64,000 nucleotides of DNA from Arthrobacter sp. B2a2-09 (GCF_027587375.1 NZ_JAMXIC010000007.1:62001-126000), one strand, 5' to 3'. Shown: positions 41,970-51,181, counted from the stretch's first letter. Numbers and translations are program-made. Notes: generated by a model not told the origin, from the letters alone.

Positions 41970-43337
41970 CTACGTTTGCTGGGAGTCCGCGGGAATGCCT
42001 GGCAACTCCACCACAAATGCCGCGCCGCCCTCAGGCGCAGCGCGCACGCTGATGCGGCCACCCATCCGCTGCACGATCCTTGCGGCGATGGACAAACCCA
42101 GTCCGCTTCCAACAGGCCGTTGTCCGCTGTATCTGGCAAAGAGCGCACCGCGTTCAAACGCGACGGCGGCATCCGCCTCCGTGAGGCCAGGCCCGCCGTC
42201 GCGCACTTCCACGGTGAGCCCGCCGCTGGTGGCGTACGCCGCGAGCACAACGGGAGAGCCTTCAGGCGTCACGCGCAGTGCGTTTTCCAGCAAACCGTCC
42301 ACCACTTGGCGCAACCGCTGGCCATCGCTGCGGACAGGCAACGACCCAAGGGGCAGCTCGAGCCGCCCGACGATCCCGTTCTGGACGCACACTGCCTGCC
42401 AGGCCTGCCAACTCTCGCCCAAGATCAAGGATGCGTCCACGGGCCGCAGTTCCATCCGGAAATCATCGGACTCAAGCCGTGCCAATTCCAGGAGATCGCG
42501 GACAAAACGGTCCAGACGGTTGGTTTCGGCCACGAGGGTCCGCCCGACCCCGCTCACGTCGTCTCCGCTGACCACGCCATCGGCAAGCGCCTCGGCGTAG
42601 CCCCGCAGTGCGGTGAGGGGTGTCCGGATTTCATGCGAAATGGAAAGGAGGAACTCGCGTTGGCGCCCCTCGCTGGTCCGGAGTGCGGCGTCGAGGGCCG
42701 CCAGCGCCTGCGAAACCTCCACCACTTCGGCCGGGCCGCCGGGCGCCACCGCCACGGACCGTTCTCCGGCTGCGAGCCGATGGGCCGAATGTGCCGTGCG
42801 CACCAAGGGCCGGCTCAACCATTGCGCCAACAGGCCGCCGGCCACAATGGCGAACACGAGGCAGACCGCGAGGGCGATCAGCATGCGGCTCAGCAGGGGA
42901 GCGGCGGCCGCTCGGATTTCGGACACGGGCTGCGCCAGTACCACGCCACCACCGGCCGCCAAGGGCCGGGCTTCGAGGACCACGGTGTTCTGCGGACCGT
43001 TCACCGACGTCGAGACCGACTTTCCGGCCAATACATCCGCCACGGTCTTCGTATCCACCAGCCTTGCCCCGCCGCCTGTCACGCGGCCGTCGGTGCTGAT
43101 TTGCGCGAGCCTCGCGCCGTGCGTGAGCAGATCTGCGCGCAGGTCCTGCAGGCTTCCAATGCTTGACTGCTTGCTCAGGGAATCGGCCTCAACCGCGAGA
43201 TACTTCTTGGCTTCGTCCACCGCCGTGGCGTTGACCAGTTGCGCCGCCAGAAGGCCTGCAAGTACGACGGCGACAGTCGCGACGGCGGCGATCACCGCCG
43301 TCGTGCGCCCGGCCAGTGTGCCGAACCAGCGCCTCAC
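41970..43337 (-). CDS. Two-component sensor histidine kinase
   Basis: Membrane kinase of 455 aa. Two membrane helices (about residues 10-32 and 140-160) enclose an extracellular sensor; HAMP, HisKA (SISHEIRTPLTALRGYAEAL) and HATPase segments (VDGLLENALRVTPEG, then DGGPGL and GSGLGLSI) follow. GTG at 43337 overlaps the regulator stop as GTGA, with GGGGGAA upstream. Signal unknown; the divergent secreted protein at 44221 is a possible target or ligand. Confidence 0.9.
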   Translation of the reverse strand: MRRWFGTLAGRTTAVIAAVATVAVVLAGLLAAQLVNATAVDEAKKYLAVEADSLSKQSSIGSLQDLRADLLTHGARLAQISTDGRVTGGGARLVDTKTVADVLAGKSVSTSVNGPQNTVVLEARPLAAGGGVVLAQPVSEIRAAAAPLLSRMLIALAVCLVFAIVAGGLLAQWLSRPLVRTAHSAHRLAAGERSVAVAPGGPAEVVEVSQALAALDAALRTSEGRQREFLLSISHEIRTPLTALRGYAEALADGVVSGDDVSGVGRTLVAETNRLDRFVRDLLELARLESDDFRMELRPVDASLILGESWQAWQAVCVQNGIVGRLELPLGSLPVRSDGQRLRQVVDGLLENALRVTPEGSPVVLAAYATSGGLTVEVRDGGPGLTEADAAVAFERGALFARYSGQRPVGSGLGLSIAARIVQRMGGRISVRAAPEGGAAFVVELPGIPADSQQT

Positions 43338-44053
43338 GTGGTTCCCCCGGCGGCGGGTCGGGGTCCGGACGTTTGGGGAGCTGCGGCCGAATAGCCGACG
43401 CCGCGGCTCGTCGCGATGGGGGAGTGCTCGCCGAGCTTGGCGCGGAGCTGCGCGATGTGCACATCCACTGTCCGTCCCGCGGCATAACTGGCCCGGCCCC
43501 ACACGGCGGACAGGAGTTGCTCACGGGAAAAGACCCGGCCGGGCTGGGCCATGAGATAGGCAAGGAGGTCGAACTCGGTGGCGGTCAGCGTGAGTTCCTC
43601 GGTGCCGGCGCGTACGGTCCGATTCAGCGGATCCAGTTCGACGCTGCCCAGCACCAGTGGTTTGGACCGCGGGGTTCCTTCGGTCCGACGCAGCACCGCC
43701 TTGACCCGGGCCACCAGTTCGGAGGGCGAAAACGGCTTGGTGAGATAGTCGTCCGCGCCCAATTCCAGGCCAAGGACGCGGTCCACTTCCTCATCGCGGG
43801 CTGTGACGAACAGTACCGGCGTCCAGTCCTCTGCCTGCCTCAGTTGCCTGCAGAGCTCGATCCCGTCCAATCCCGGCAGCCCGACGTCGAGAATCACCGC
43901 GACCGGTTTGAGTCGCTTGATCTGTGCCAGCGCGGAAATCCCGTCCCGCTCCACGTGCACGCCGAAACCTGCGCGGCCCAGATAAAGGCGCTGGATATCG
44001 GCAATCGCCTGTTCGTCCTCGGCAATCAGCACCAATCCGCGGCTGTCTTCCAT
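43334..44053 (-). CDS. OmpR-type response regulator
   Basis: A 239-aa regulator. The receiver domain has acidic residues in LVLIAEDEQ, phosphoacceptor Asp in VAVILDVGLPGLDG and Lys in YLTKPFSP. The C-terminal winged helix ends with GRTVDVHIAQLRAKLGE. ATG at 44053 is preferred to the upstream TTG. It is co-translated with the kinase gene. Confidence 0.92.
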   Translation of the reverse strand: MEDSRGLVLIAEDEQAIADIQRLYLGRAGFGVHVERDGISALAQIKRLKPVAVILDVGLPGLDGIELCRQLRQAEDWTPVLFVTARDEEVDRVLGLELGADDYLTKPFSPSELVARVKAVLRRTEGTPRSKPLVLGSVELDPLNRTVRAGTEELTLTATEFDLLAYLMAQPGRVFSREQLLSAVWGRASYAAGRTVDVHIAQLRAKLGEHSPIATSRGVGYSAAAPQTSGPRPAAGGTT

Positions 44054-44220
44054 GCGTCCATTCAACAGCAAGGACGGAGCACTTGGAGGGTCCTTGGCGG
44101 CGCGCGGGGACGGTTTTACATTCCTCGAACATTGGCCGAACAGTCAGTTCATGCGGCCGGACCAGAGTGTGGTGAAGAGTGCCGGAGGATGCACCACCGG
44201 CCGGAACAAAGGACACGGAC

Positions 44221-44772
44221 ATGAACAGCAGCACCCCGATCTCCAGTACCCCAGCCCCGGGCCGCAAGCGCAGCAAGGCCCGCACCGCCGTCGTCGGCGT
44301 TCTGGCAGCAGGCCTCCTGCTGGGCGGAGGCGTGATCGCCGCCAACGCAGCTACTTCAAGCAGCACGAGCACGACGGCGGCAGCCACCTCCCAGCCCACA
44401 GCGACGGCGGCAGCCACCTCCCAGTCCGAGGCGACGGCCGCGACGGCGGCAGTCGCGGCCAAGACGGCCCTGGTGCGCCACCCGCTGGCGGCCGGCCTGC
44501 GGTTCTTCGTGAACGGAGACAGCAGCAAGCCCAACTACGGCCAACGCGCCGCGAGAATCGCCACCTTCATCCTGGACAAGCGTCCGAAGCTGGCCGCAAA
44601 GCTTCCAGCGGCCCTGCAGGCGGACCTGAAGGCGCTGAAGGATGCGGCGGACAGCGACAGGGTCGCGAAGGCCACCCACATCAGGGACACCGCACTCAAC
44701 GGCGGCTACGGCCCGAAGATCCAGGCACAGGCAAAGCGGATGCAAGAGCAGAAAGCCGACCGCAAGGCTTAA
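44221..44772 (+). CDS. Secreted or membrane-anchored Ala/Thr-rich protein
   Basis: A 183-aa hypothetical protein. A basic N-terminus and a hydrophobic helix (about residues 22-44, ending ANAA) form a signal peptide or anchor. A low-complexity Ser/Thr/Ala stretch follows, built from a nearly exact 30-bp tandem duplication at 44373-44432. The C-terminal 100 residues are charged and helical. AAAGGAC precedes the ATG. It is divergent from the two-component operon, a common place for a target gene. Family not recognised. Confidence 0.72.
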   Translation: MNSSTPISSTPAPGRKRSKARTAVVGVLAAGLLLGGGVIAANAATSSSTSTTAAATSQPTATAAATSQSEATAATAAVAAKTALVRHPLAAGLRFFVNGDSSKPNYGQRAARIATFILDKRPKLAAKLPAALQADLKALKDAADSDRVAKATHIRDTALNGGYGPKIQAQAKRMQEQKADRKA

Positions 44773-44792
44773 ACGACAAAGCTTAAACGACG

Positions 44793-44840
44793 GCAAGGCT
44801 GGTTGTTCGTAGCGATCCCACTACGAACAACCAGCCTTGC
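44793..44840. terminator. 20-bp perfect hairpin between convergent genes
   Basis: GCAAGGCTGGTTGTTCGTAG (44793-44812) pairs perfectly with 44821-44840 across the loop CGATCCCA. It serves the ends of the secreted-protein gene and the convergent transporter gene, a likely bidirectional terminator despite the absence of a long T-run. Confidence 0.8.
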
Positions 44841-44899
44841 TCTGCCGACGCGGGCCGCCCGCAGCCCGCGCCCGCTCTGTGTCTAGACCGGCATTGTGC

Positions 44900-46486
44900 C
44901 TAGGCCGGGACGGGGTCCCGGTCCGGACCCGCCGCGACGAGAGCGCCGTCGTCGAACGGCATTTCGTCCAGGTCGATCAACGGGTTGGTGTCCTGGGTGG
45001 CCACCAGCTCGCGGGCCTCGGCCTGGGTGTCCACGCTGGGCATCGAGCCCGGAAGCGGGCGTTGCGCAGATTCACGCAGGAAGTAGATGGCGATTGCGCC
45101 AACCACGGACGTGCCCATGAGGTAATACGCGGGCATCATGTCGTTGCCGGTGCCCTGGATCAAGGCAGCGACAATGAACGGTGTGGTGCCGCCGAAGATC
45201 GCTACGGAGAAGTTGTAGGCGATGCCCATTCCCCCGTAACGGCTCGAGGTCGGGAACAGTGCCGGCAGCGCAGACGCGAGGTTTGCCACGTAGAACGTGA
45301 CCGGGAAGGCGATCAGGGCCAAACCGGCGAGCGTGGACCAAATATCGCCGATGCCGATCAGCAGGAACGCCGGAATGGCGAACACCACGGTGCTGATGGC
45401 GCCGATCCACAGTACGGGCCGGCGGCCAATACGGTCGGAGAGCTTGCCCGTCAGCGGGATGCAGACTGCCATGATGACCAACACGGGGATGGTCAGCAGC
45501 GTGCCGTGAACGGGGTCGTAGCCCTTGGACTCGGTCAGGTACGTGGGCATGTAGGAAGTCAGCATGTAACCCACGGTGTTTGCGGCTGCGGCAAGGATCA
45601 TGGCGAGGATAATCTGGCGCCAGTACGCCTTGACGATGCCGATAGGGCCCTTGGCTACTGCGGCATCGCCCGCTGCGGCGTCCGCGGCGATGGCTTCCTG
45701 GGCATCCAAAGTGGCTTGGAACTGAGGTGATTCCTCGATCTTGCTACGGAAGTAGACGGCGATGACGCCGAGCGGACCCGCGATGAGGAACGGCAGCCGC
45801 CAGCCCCAGTCCTCCATGGCCGACTGGCCGATGGTGAGCTGCATGATGGAAACCAGGGCCGCGCCGAGGGCGAAGCCGATGTACGAGCCCATATCCAGGA
45901 AACTCGCGAAGAAACCGCGGCGCTTGTCCGGAGCGTATTCGCTCACGAACGTGGTGGCGCCGGCGTATTCGCCGCCCGTCGAGAAACCCTGGACGAGTTT
46001 CAGGATGACGAGCAGTGCGGCTGCCCAGATGCCGATTTGCGCGTATCCAGGCAGGAGTCCGACGGCGAAGGTGCTCGCCGCCATCAGCAAGAGTGTTGTG
46101 GCGAGCACCTTTTGGCGGCCCACCTTGTCACCCAGCCAGCCGAAGACGACGCCGCCGAGGGGCCGTGCCAGGAACGTTGCGGCGAAGGTTCCCAAGAGGA
46201 ACAGGGTCTGCACGGACTTGTCGGCCTCGGGCAGGAAGACGGGCCCCATCGTGGTGATGAGGTAGCCGAACACGCCGACGTCGTACCATTCCATGGTGTT
46301 GCCGACGATCGTGCCGCCGAGTGCTTTTTTCAGCATTGGCTGGTCAACGACGTTGACGTCAGATACCTTGAGTCGACGGCGTGTTGGAAGTTTCAATTTT
46401 GAGGCGCCGCGTGATGCGGTCTTGCTCGTTGCAGCGGCGTTCCTAGCGCCTGCTGAAGAGTCGGTGATGCTTCGGTCTGTGGGCAT
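44900..46486 (-). CDS. ProP-like MHS-family transporter
   Basis: Metabolite:H+ symporter of the major facilitator superfamily, 528 aa with about 12 helices. GNTMEWYDVGVFGYL opens helix 1 and GWLGDKVGRQKVL is motif A; the repeat copy GKLSDRIGRRPVL is present. The family includes proline/betaine and organic-acid carriers. ATG at 46486 has GGAGA upstream. The operator-like ATGTCTGACAT lies 142 bp before the start, the same as in front of the acid-sugar operon, which hints at an organic acid as substrate. Confidence 0.87.
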   Translation of the reverse strand: MPTDRSITDSSAGARNAAATSKTASRGASKLKLPTRRRLKVSDVNVVDQPMLKKALGGTIVGNTMEWYDVGVFGYLITTMGPVFLPEADKSVQTLFLLGTFAATFLARPLGGVVFGWLGDKVGRQKVLATTLLLMAASTFAVGLLPGYAQIGIWAAALLVILKLVQGFSTGGEYAGATTFVSEYAPDKRRGFFASFLDMGSYIGFALGAALVSIMQLTIGQSAMEDWGWRLPFLIAGPLGVIAVYFRSKIEESPQFQATLDAQEAIAADAAAGDAAVAKGPIGIVKAYWRQIILAMILAAAANTVGYMLTSYMPTYLTESKGYDPVHGTLLTIPVLVIMAVCIPLTGKLSDRIGRRPVLWIGAISTVVFAIPAFLLIGIGDIWSTLAGLALIAFPVTFYVANLASALPALFPTSSRYGGMGIAYNFSVAIFGGTTPFIVAALIQGTGNDMMPAYYLMGTSVVGAIAIYFLRESAQRPLPGSMPSVDTQAEARELVATQDTNPLIDLDEMPFDDGALVAAGPDRDPVPA

Positions 46487-46627
46487 TTTGACTTCTCCTA
46501 GGGAGATCATTTGCTTGCGACATACAGCTGCTCCGCTCTGGGCAGGGTTTCAATTTTACGCGAGATTCGCCGAATCTGAGAGTCGAACTCCGAGTTTCGG
46601 GGCTGTTCCGACCCACTTTCGGCGCAA

Positions 46628-46638
46628 ATGTCTGACAT
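46628..46638. promoter_or_regulatory. GntR/FadR-type operator candidate, second copy
   Basis: ATGTCTGACAT, identical to the palindrome at 1-11, in the 254-bp gap before the ProP-like transporter gene. Two exact copies upstream of two uptake operons support a shared regulator. Confidence 0.45.
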
Positions 46639-46740
46639 CCATTTGCCCCCTACAGCCCCGGAATCACGCGGATTTGGCGTGTTCCGAGGCTGCGTTACCA
46701 AATTGTTTGGTTCGGGACCGTCAAAAGCACAGTTTGCTGA

Positions 46741-47544
46741 TCATTTTCGGTGGGTTTCCTGTCGTTTTCCGAGCACCACCGTGGCATCGAATTCTTCAGA
46801 ATGGACCACCCTGGCGGACAGTCCAGCGTGCCCGAACAGGGCCGCCGTCGTCGGCGCCTGCCTTACGCTCGTTTCGATCAGCAGCTGACCCCCTGGAGCC
46901 AGCCATAACGGGGCCTCCTCCGCGATTCGCCGCTGCACGTCCAAACCGTCCGCGCCGCCGTCGAGCGCCACTCGCGGTTCATGCAGCCGGGCCTCCGGCG
47001 GCATCATTCCGATCGAGTCCGTAGGGACGTAGGGGGCGTTGGCTACCAGGACGTCAACCCGGCCGCGAAGTGTGTCCGGCAGGGCCGAATAGAGATCGCC
47101 TTCATGCACCTGTCCTCCCGCCGGTCCGATGTTGCGGCGGGCGCAGTGGACCGCAGTGGGGTCGACGTCGGCCGCGTGCAGCTCAATGCCGCCCACCGCG
47201 GCAGCCAAAGCGGCACCCACGGCACCCGAACCGCAGCAAAGATCGACGACGACGGCGCCCGGCCGGGCGAGGCGGGCCGCCTCCCGTACGAGGTACTCCG
47301 TGCGGCGGCGGGGGACGAAGACGCCCGGGTCCACGGCAATGTGTTGGCCGCAGAACTCAGCCCAACCTAGGAGGTATTCAAGGGGCAATCCTGAGACGCG
47401 TTGTTCGACCAAGCGGTCAAGGTCTTTGGCAGCGTGCGTCGCGGAGATCAGGAGCCGGGCCTCGTCTTCGGCGAAGACGCAACCGGCCGAACGGAGCCGG
47501 GCCGTGACGGCGGAATGGGAAGGCTGGAACGTGGGTGCTGACAT
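46741..47544 (-). CDS. PrmC-related SAM-dependent methyltransferase
   Basis: A 267-aa class I methyltransferase close to HemK/PrmC. VVDLCCGSGAVGAAL is the SAM-binding motif I and GVFVPRRRTEYLV the family pre-motif. The catalytic N-P-P-Y of PrmC is NAPY (NAPYVP) here, as in a PrmC-like subgroup whose substrate is unknown. ATG at 47544 has AAAGG upstream; the longer frame to 47586 runs through leader hairpins. A leader with mutually exclusive stems precedes it, suggesting ribosome-linked control. Confidence 0.82.
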   Translation of the reverse strand: MSAPTFQPSHSAVTARLRSAGCVFAEDEARLLISATHAAKDLDRLVEQRVSGLPLEYLLGWAEFCGQHIAVDPGVFVPRRRTEYLVREAARLARPGAVVVDLCCGSGAVGAALAAAVGGIELHAADVDPTAVHCARRNIGPAGGQVHEGDLYSALPDTLRGRVDVLVANAPYVPTDSIGMMPPEARLHEPRVALDGGADGLDVQRRIAEEAPLWLAPGGQLLIETSVRQAPTTAALFGHAGLSARVVHSEEFDATVVLGKRQETHRK

Positions 47545-47545
47545 G

Positions 47546-47656
47546 GGAGAGCCTTTCGGGAGACCGAGGGGTGCTCTCCGGGCCACCTAGTTCAGGCTCG
47601 CCGCGGGATCGGGAGGGAGCACCCGTGAATTGCTGTTTTGATGGGTCTCACCTCCT
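47546..47656 (-). promoter_or_regulatory. Possible attenuator leader of the PrmC-related gene
   Basis: On the minus strand an AGGAGG (47656-47651) precedes, by 8 nt, a 16-codon frame starting with ATC (47642) and ending TGA at 47592, reading KTAIHGCSLPIPRRA after the start. Downstream, GGGTGCTC (47624-47617) can pair with GAGCACCC (47576-47569), or GGAGAGC (47579-47573) with GCTCTCC (47552-47546) next to the start codon. The two stems share bases and exclude each other. ATC initiation is rare; GTG at 47651 is an alternative without usable spacing. Confidence 0.4.
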
Positions 47657-47797
47657 GGCGTAAGGACTCTGCTGAAGAGATGGCGCGAGTCGCTGGAAAT
47701 GCCATGCTAGCCGAGAGCGGACGTGGAGGCCACGCGTGAAACGGCTTCCGCAACGCCGGGGTTCACAAACACGGCCCGGAGTGTCTAGGGTGGGTGC

Positions 47798-47953
47798 ATG
47801 GGAACACTGATTTTTGAATAGACCAGCGGGTCCTGGTTCGTCGCTGATGCCGGCTACGCCGCTGAAGACGTTGATCCGGCACCGCTGAGTTTGATCCGAC
47901 AAAAATCCATGCCTGTTGAGGCTTCGCCTCCGCGCCGTTCCCGTTGCTATTAG
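47798..47953 (+). pseudogene. Possible amber-interrupted small gene
   Basis: ATG at 47798 opens a frame reading MGTLIFE, then TAG at 47819, then 43 further open codons (TSGSWFVADAGYAAEDVD and onward) to a stop at 47951. The continued frame looks protein-like, but I do not recognise it. The rest of the 47545-48027 gap, besides the leader described separately, shows nothing I can name. Confidence 0.25.
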
Positions 47954-48027
47954 ACCCAGGGTCTCGCAGCGGACGTCGCGTCCCGATACCTCCTCCGGCA
48001 GATCAAGAGCTTTAAGGAGTCCACTGC

Positions 48028-48255
48028 ATGACACCGAATACACCCGAAACCGACGCCGAACAGGAACCGGTAGCGCAGGAAACCGAGGCCCCGGCTGGCG
48101 GTATCAAATCGAAACTGACTGACGCCCAGAAGGAAATGCTGGCCCGCAAGTCCCGCGGTGGGGCCGGGAACGGCTGGCAGAGCACCGGAAAAGGACACAA
48201 ACCCACTCAAGCGAGTGGCAAGCAGGCCAAGTCCGAAAAGAAAGTCCGCTGGTAG
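48028..48255 (+). CDS. Small hydrophilic hypothetical protein
   Basis: A 75-aa protein with an acidic N-terminus (ETDAEQEPVAQETEAP) and a basic C-terminus rich in Gly, Lys and Gln (SRGGAGNGWQSTGKGHK). AAGGAG lies upstream of the ATG. Probably disordered, possibly nucleic-acid binding from its charge pattern. It sits before another small gene and the ligD-ku region. Family not recognised. Confidence 0.7.
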   Translation: MTPNTPETDAEQEPVAQETEAPAGGIKSKLTDAQKEMLARKSRGGAGNGWQSTGKGHKPTQASGKQAKSEKKVRW

Positions 48256-48327
48256 ATCCTGCAGACAAGCGGACCGCTCCCACCTAGTATGGAAAGTCCC
48301 TTCGTTTCAATGCAGAAAGGAAGAACA

Positions 48328-48588
48328 ATGGCTGCGAAGCACGTTGCGCAACAAATCAATTCCGAGGTGGCCAGCCACCTGGTCGAGTCCATGGATACGA
48401 CGCCCATGCCGGCCCCCGCAACTGTGGCCATGACGCTTGGCTCGGCCCAAGGAGCCGCTTGGCCAGACGGTAGCGGCAAGAGCAAGCACCCCAAGGATCG
48501 CGGCGCCAACCACGGCCGCGCGGGCCAGCAGGCGGCGGTCACCGCGGTCCACCGCACCGGCCGTCCCCAGATGCCGCACTCCTCTTAG
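48328..48588 (+). CDS. Small hypothetical protein
   Basis: An 86-aa protein with a helical start (AAKHVAQQINSEVASHLVES) and a Gly/His-rich basic tail (KHPKDRGANHGRAGQQA). GGAAG precedes ATG at 48328; the frame opens at 48289, but the earlier ATG lacks a ribosome site. Ends just before a strong hairpin. No family recognised. Confidence 0.65.
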   Translation: MAAKHVAQQINSEVASHLVESMDTTPMPAPATVAMTLGSAQGAAWPDGSGKSKHPKDRGANHGRAGQQAAVTAVHRTGRPQMPHSS

Positions 48589-48601
48589 GAGTACCCACCC
48601 T

Positions 48602-48661
48602 CGACACGGAAAATGCCCTGCGACAACGGAATTCTGGTGGCGTAGGGCATTTTCCGTGTCG
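48602..48661. terminator. 18-bp perfect hairpin between convergent genes
   Basis: CGACACGGAAAATGCCCT (48602-48619) pairs perfectly with 48644-48661 around a 24-nt loop. It lies between the small hypothetical gene and the end of ligD, a likely bidirectional terminator. Confidence 0.78.
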
Positions 48662-48671
48662 CCGGTCTGGC

Positions 48672-51143
48672 CTATGCGCGCTCGACGTCGTCGGGGGACT
48701 TGTCGGGGCGCCATCCGCGCCAGACGGGATGCCGCATCCTGTCGGTGCCGGTCCAGTCGCCGAACGTCACCTCTCCCACGAGTTCGGGGGAAACCCAGTG
48801 CGCGGTGGCTGCGTCCTCGGCCGGGATGTCATGGAAGGGGGAGTCCGGGCGACCGAGCCCTTCCATGCGCTTCAGGATGTCGCGCAGCTGCCAGTCCTTG
48901 AACCCGGTGCCTACCCGGCCCGCGTAGCGCAGCTTGTCGCCGTCGGGAATCCCCACCAGTAACGCGCCAATGGTCCCCAGCCTCGCCCCGGCGCCGGGCC
49001 GCCAGCCACCCACCACAACTTCCTGCGTGCGTTCCAACTTGAGCTTGATCCAGGACCTGCTGCGCCGCCCCGGCTGGTACCGACTATCCGAGCGCTTGGC
49101 CATGACTCCTTCCAAGCCAAGTTCCGCAGCGCTCGCCAGGATGTCGTCGAGGTCATGCTCCAGAACCTCGGACACATGGATAGGGGAGCCCTGGGCAGGC
49201 AGCTTGGCATGGAAGGCCGCCAGCCTGTCCCGGCGCTCGCTGAGCGGCAGGGAGGTGAGGTCGGCGCTTCCCTGTGATCCGGCGTCGTACAGGAGATCGA
49301 ACACCATGAGCTGCACGGGGACCGCGGCCCGGGCGCGTTCGACGTCGCCGGGTTTGAAGAGGTTCATCCGCTTCTGGAGCAACTCGAAGCTGGGGCGGCC
49401 GTTCTTGCTGAGCGCGACGATTTCACCGTCTGCTACGAAGTCGTGGCCCGGCCAGTAGCGCGGATCTGTCAGTTCGGGATACGTGGGTGTCATGTCGATC
49501 CCGGAGCGGCTGGTCAACCCGATCTTGCCGCCCGAACCTGAAACGATGGCCCGGAAGCCGTCCCACTTGAGCTCAAACAGCCAGTCGCCCGAGGAAACAT
49601 CGGCTGCGGTCCCGGAGGTTGCGAGCATGGGCGCGTAGCTGGGGGTCCCGTTCGATTGTGGCGCGGCGTCGGGCAACAGCACCGCCCGGTGGCCCGGTTT
49701 GTCCTTCATCAAGTGGATCAGCCACTGCGACGGCGACTCCCCAGTGTGAATGAGCGCGAAGCGGCGGGTGCCGCGTAATCCGCCGCCGGGCTTGCCTGTG
49801 AGGGTGGCGATGACTTCCTTGCCGTCGCGCCACTTTTCGCACTCGAACTCACCGCTGTCCCAGATGCTGACCGTCCCGGCACCGTATTCGCCCTTCGGAA
49901 TGATGCCCGTGAATTGGGCATACTCCATCGGGTGGTCCTCCGTGCGCACCGCGAGGTGGTTCGTGACCGGGGTGTCGGGGACGCCGCGGGGCAAGGCCCA
50001 GGATGCCAGGACGCCGTTGTGTTCCAGCCGGAAATCCAAGTGGAAACGACGGGCATGGTGCTCCTGGATGACGAAGATTCCGCCGGGCGGATTGGGTTCG
50101 GCGTCGGCCTGGAGCGGGCGCGAACCGGGGTGATGTTCGACGGCGGGAAACGGTTCTGGTGTCCGCCGCGGATCACGCTTGTCCATATAACTGGCCAGGC
50201 GCGGGTTCACTGCGGTGCCCGCGGCGGCGGTGCTGACGTGCTCGGGCGCATGCCCGGCCGCCACCGCCGCGAAGGGGTCCTTTCCCTCTTTGACGCGCTT
50301 CATGACGGCCGTGAAGTCCAGATGCTCGAGCTTGGGGGAGGCGAGTTCACTCCACGTCCTTGGTGCGGCCACCATGGGGTGGGCCCGCCCGCGGAGGGAG
50401 TACGGGACGATGGTGGTCTTGTTCCCGCTGTTCTGGCTCCAGTCCACCAGAACCTTGCCGTTGCGCAGGGTCTTCTTCATGTCGCTGACCACGAGGTCCG
50501 GATGGTCAGCCTCGAGCGAGCGCGCCAATTCGTGCGCGAACGCGGAAACCTGCTCCCATTTGCGGGTGCCATCCAGCCCGGCGTAGAGATGGATCCCCTT
50601 GCTGCCGCTCGTCACCGGGACCGGATCTAGGCCGATGTCCTGCAGGATGCTGCGCGCCAACTTGGCGACTTCAACGCATTCGGGAAGGCCCGCGCCGGGA
50701 CCCGGATCGAGGTCCAGGACAAGGCGGTCCGGCGGCAACATGGTTCCGTCGGCGTCCACTTGCCATTGCGGAACGTGGATTTCCAAGGCTGCAATCTGGG
50801 CCAGCCAGGTGAGCGTGGCGAGGTTGTTGACCAACGGGTAGACGTTGCTGTGCTGCCTGTGCTGGATGGTGACGCGGGGAACCCACGACGGGGTGGAATC
50901 GTCCAGGTTCTTCTGGAAGAACATCTGCCCGGGATCCTCCGTGGTCCCTACTCCGTGCACCCAGCGCTTCCGGGTGGCGGGCCGGTTGGCGGCAGCCGGG
51001 ATCAGGAACGGGGCCACGGCGGCGTAGTATTCGAGCACTTCGGCCTTGGTGGTGCCAGTCTCCGGGTAGATGATTTTGCCCAGGTTGGTGAGCGTCAGTT
51101 GGTGGCCTTCAACGTTGACGCGTTCCTTCTGGCTGGTTGCCAC
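48672..51143 (-). CDS. ligD: ATP-dependent DNA ligase D (polymerase-phosphoesterase-ligase)
   Basis: Multi-domain end-processing ligase of bacterial non-homologous end joining, 823 aa. The N-terminal third is the AEP-type polymerase (RLVLDLDPG metal motif, TSGSKGIHLY). The middle is the 3'-phosphoesterase (IQEHHARRFHLDFRLEHNG, HPMEYAQFTG). The C-terminal ligase has ELKWDGFRA with the adenylated lysine and SRSGIDMT. Domain order matches mycobacterial LigD. GTG at 51143 has GGAGG upstream. Divergent from ku across 38 bp, so both probably share a promoter region. Confidence 0.95.
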   Translation of the reverse strand: MATSQKERVNVEGHQLTLTNLGKIIYPETGTTKAEVLEYYAAVAPFLIPAAANRPATRKRWVHGVGTTEDPGQMFFQKNLDDSTPSWVPRVTIQHRQHSNVYPLVNNLATLTWLAQIAALEIHVPQWQVDADGTMLPPDRLVLDLDPGPGAGLPECVEVAKLARSILQDIGLDPVPVTSGSKGIHLYAGLDGTRKWEQVSAFAHELARSLEADHPDLVVSDMKKTLRNGKVLVDWSQNSGNKTTIVPYSLRGRAHPMVAAPRTWSELASPKLEHLDFTAVMKRVKEGKDPFAAVAAGHAPEHVSTAAAGTAVNPRLASYMDKRDPRRTPEPFPAVEHHPGSRPLQADAEPNPPGGIFVIQEHHARRFHLDFRLEHNGVLASWALPRGVPDTPVTNHLAVRTEDHPMEYAQFTGIIPKGEYGAGTVSIWDSGEFECEKWRDGKEVIATLTGKPGGGLRGTRRFALIHTGESPSQWLIHLMKDKPGHRAVLLPDAAPQSNGTPSYAPMLATSGTAADVSSGDWLFELKWDGFRAIVSGSGGKIGLTSRSGIDMTPTYPELTDPRYWPGHDFVADGEIVALSKNGRPSFELLQKRMNLFKPGDVERARAAVPVQLMVFDLLYDAGSQGSADLTSLPLSERRDRLAAFHAKLPAQGSPIHVSEVLEHDLDDILASAAELGLEGVMAKRSDSRYQPGRRSRSWIKLKLERTQEVVVGGWRPGAGARLGTIGALLVGIPDGDKLRYAGRVGTGFKDWQLRDILKRMEGLGRPDSPFHDIPAEDAATAHWVSPELVGEVTFGDWTGTDRMRHPVWRGWRPDKSPDDVERA

Positions 51144-51181
51144 CTCTTCACCTCCGCCTTGTTGTGATGTTCACTTAGTGC

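Noticed and set aside
47648..48043. 131-residue minus-strand frame upstream of the PrmC-related gene
   Set aside because: Composition looks random, no ribosome site is present, and it crosses the start of the small plus-strand gene at 48028.
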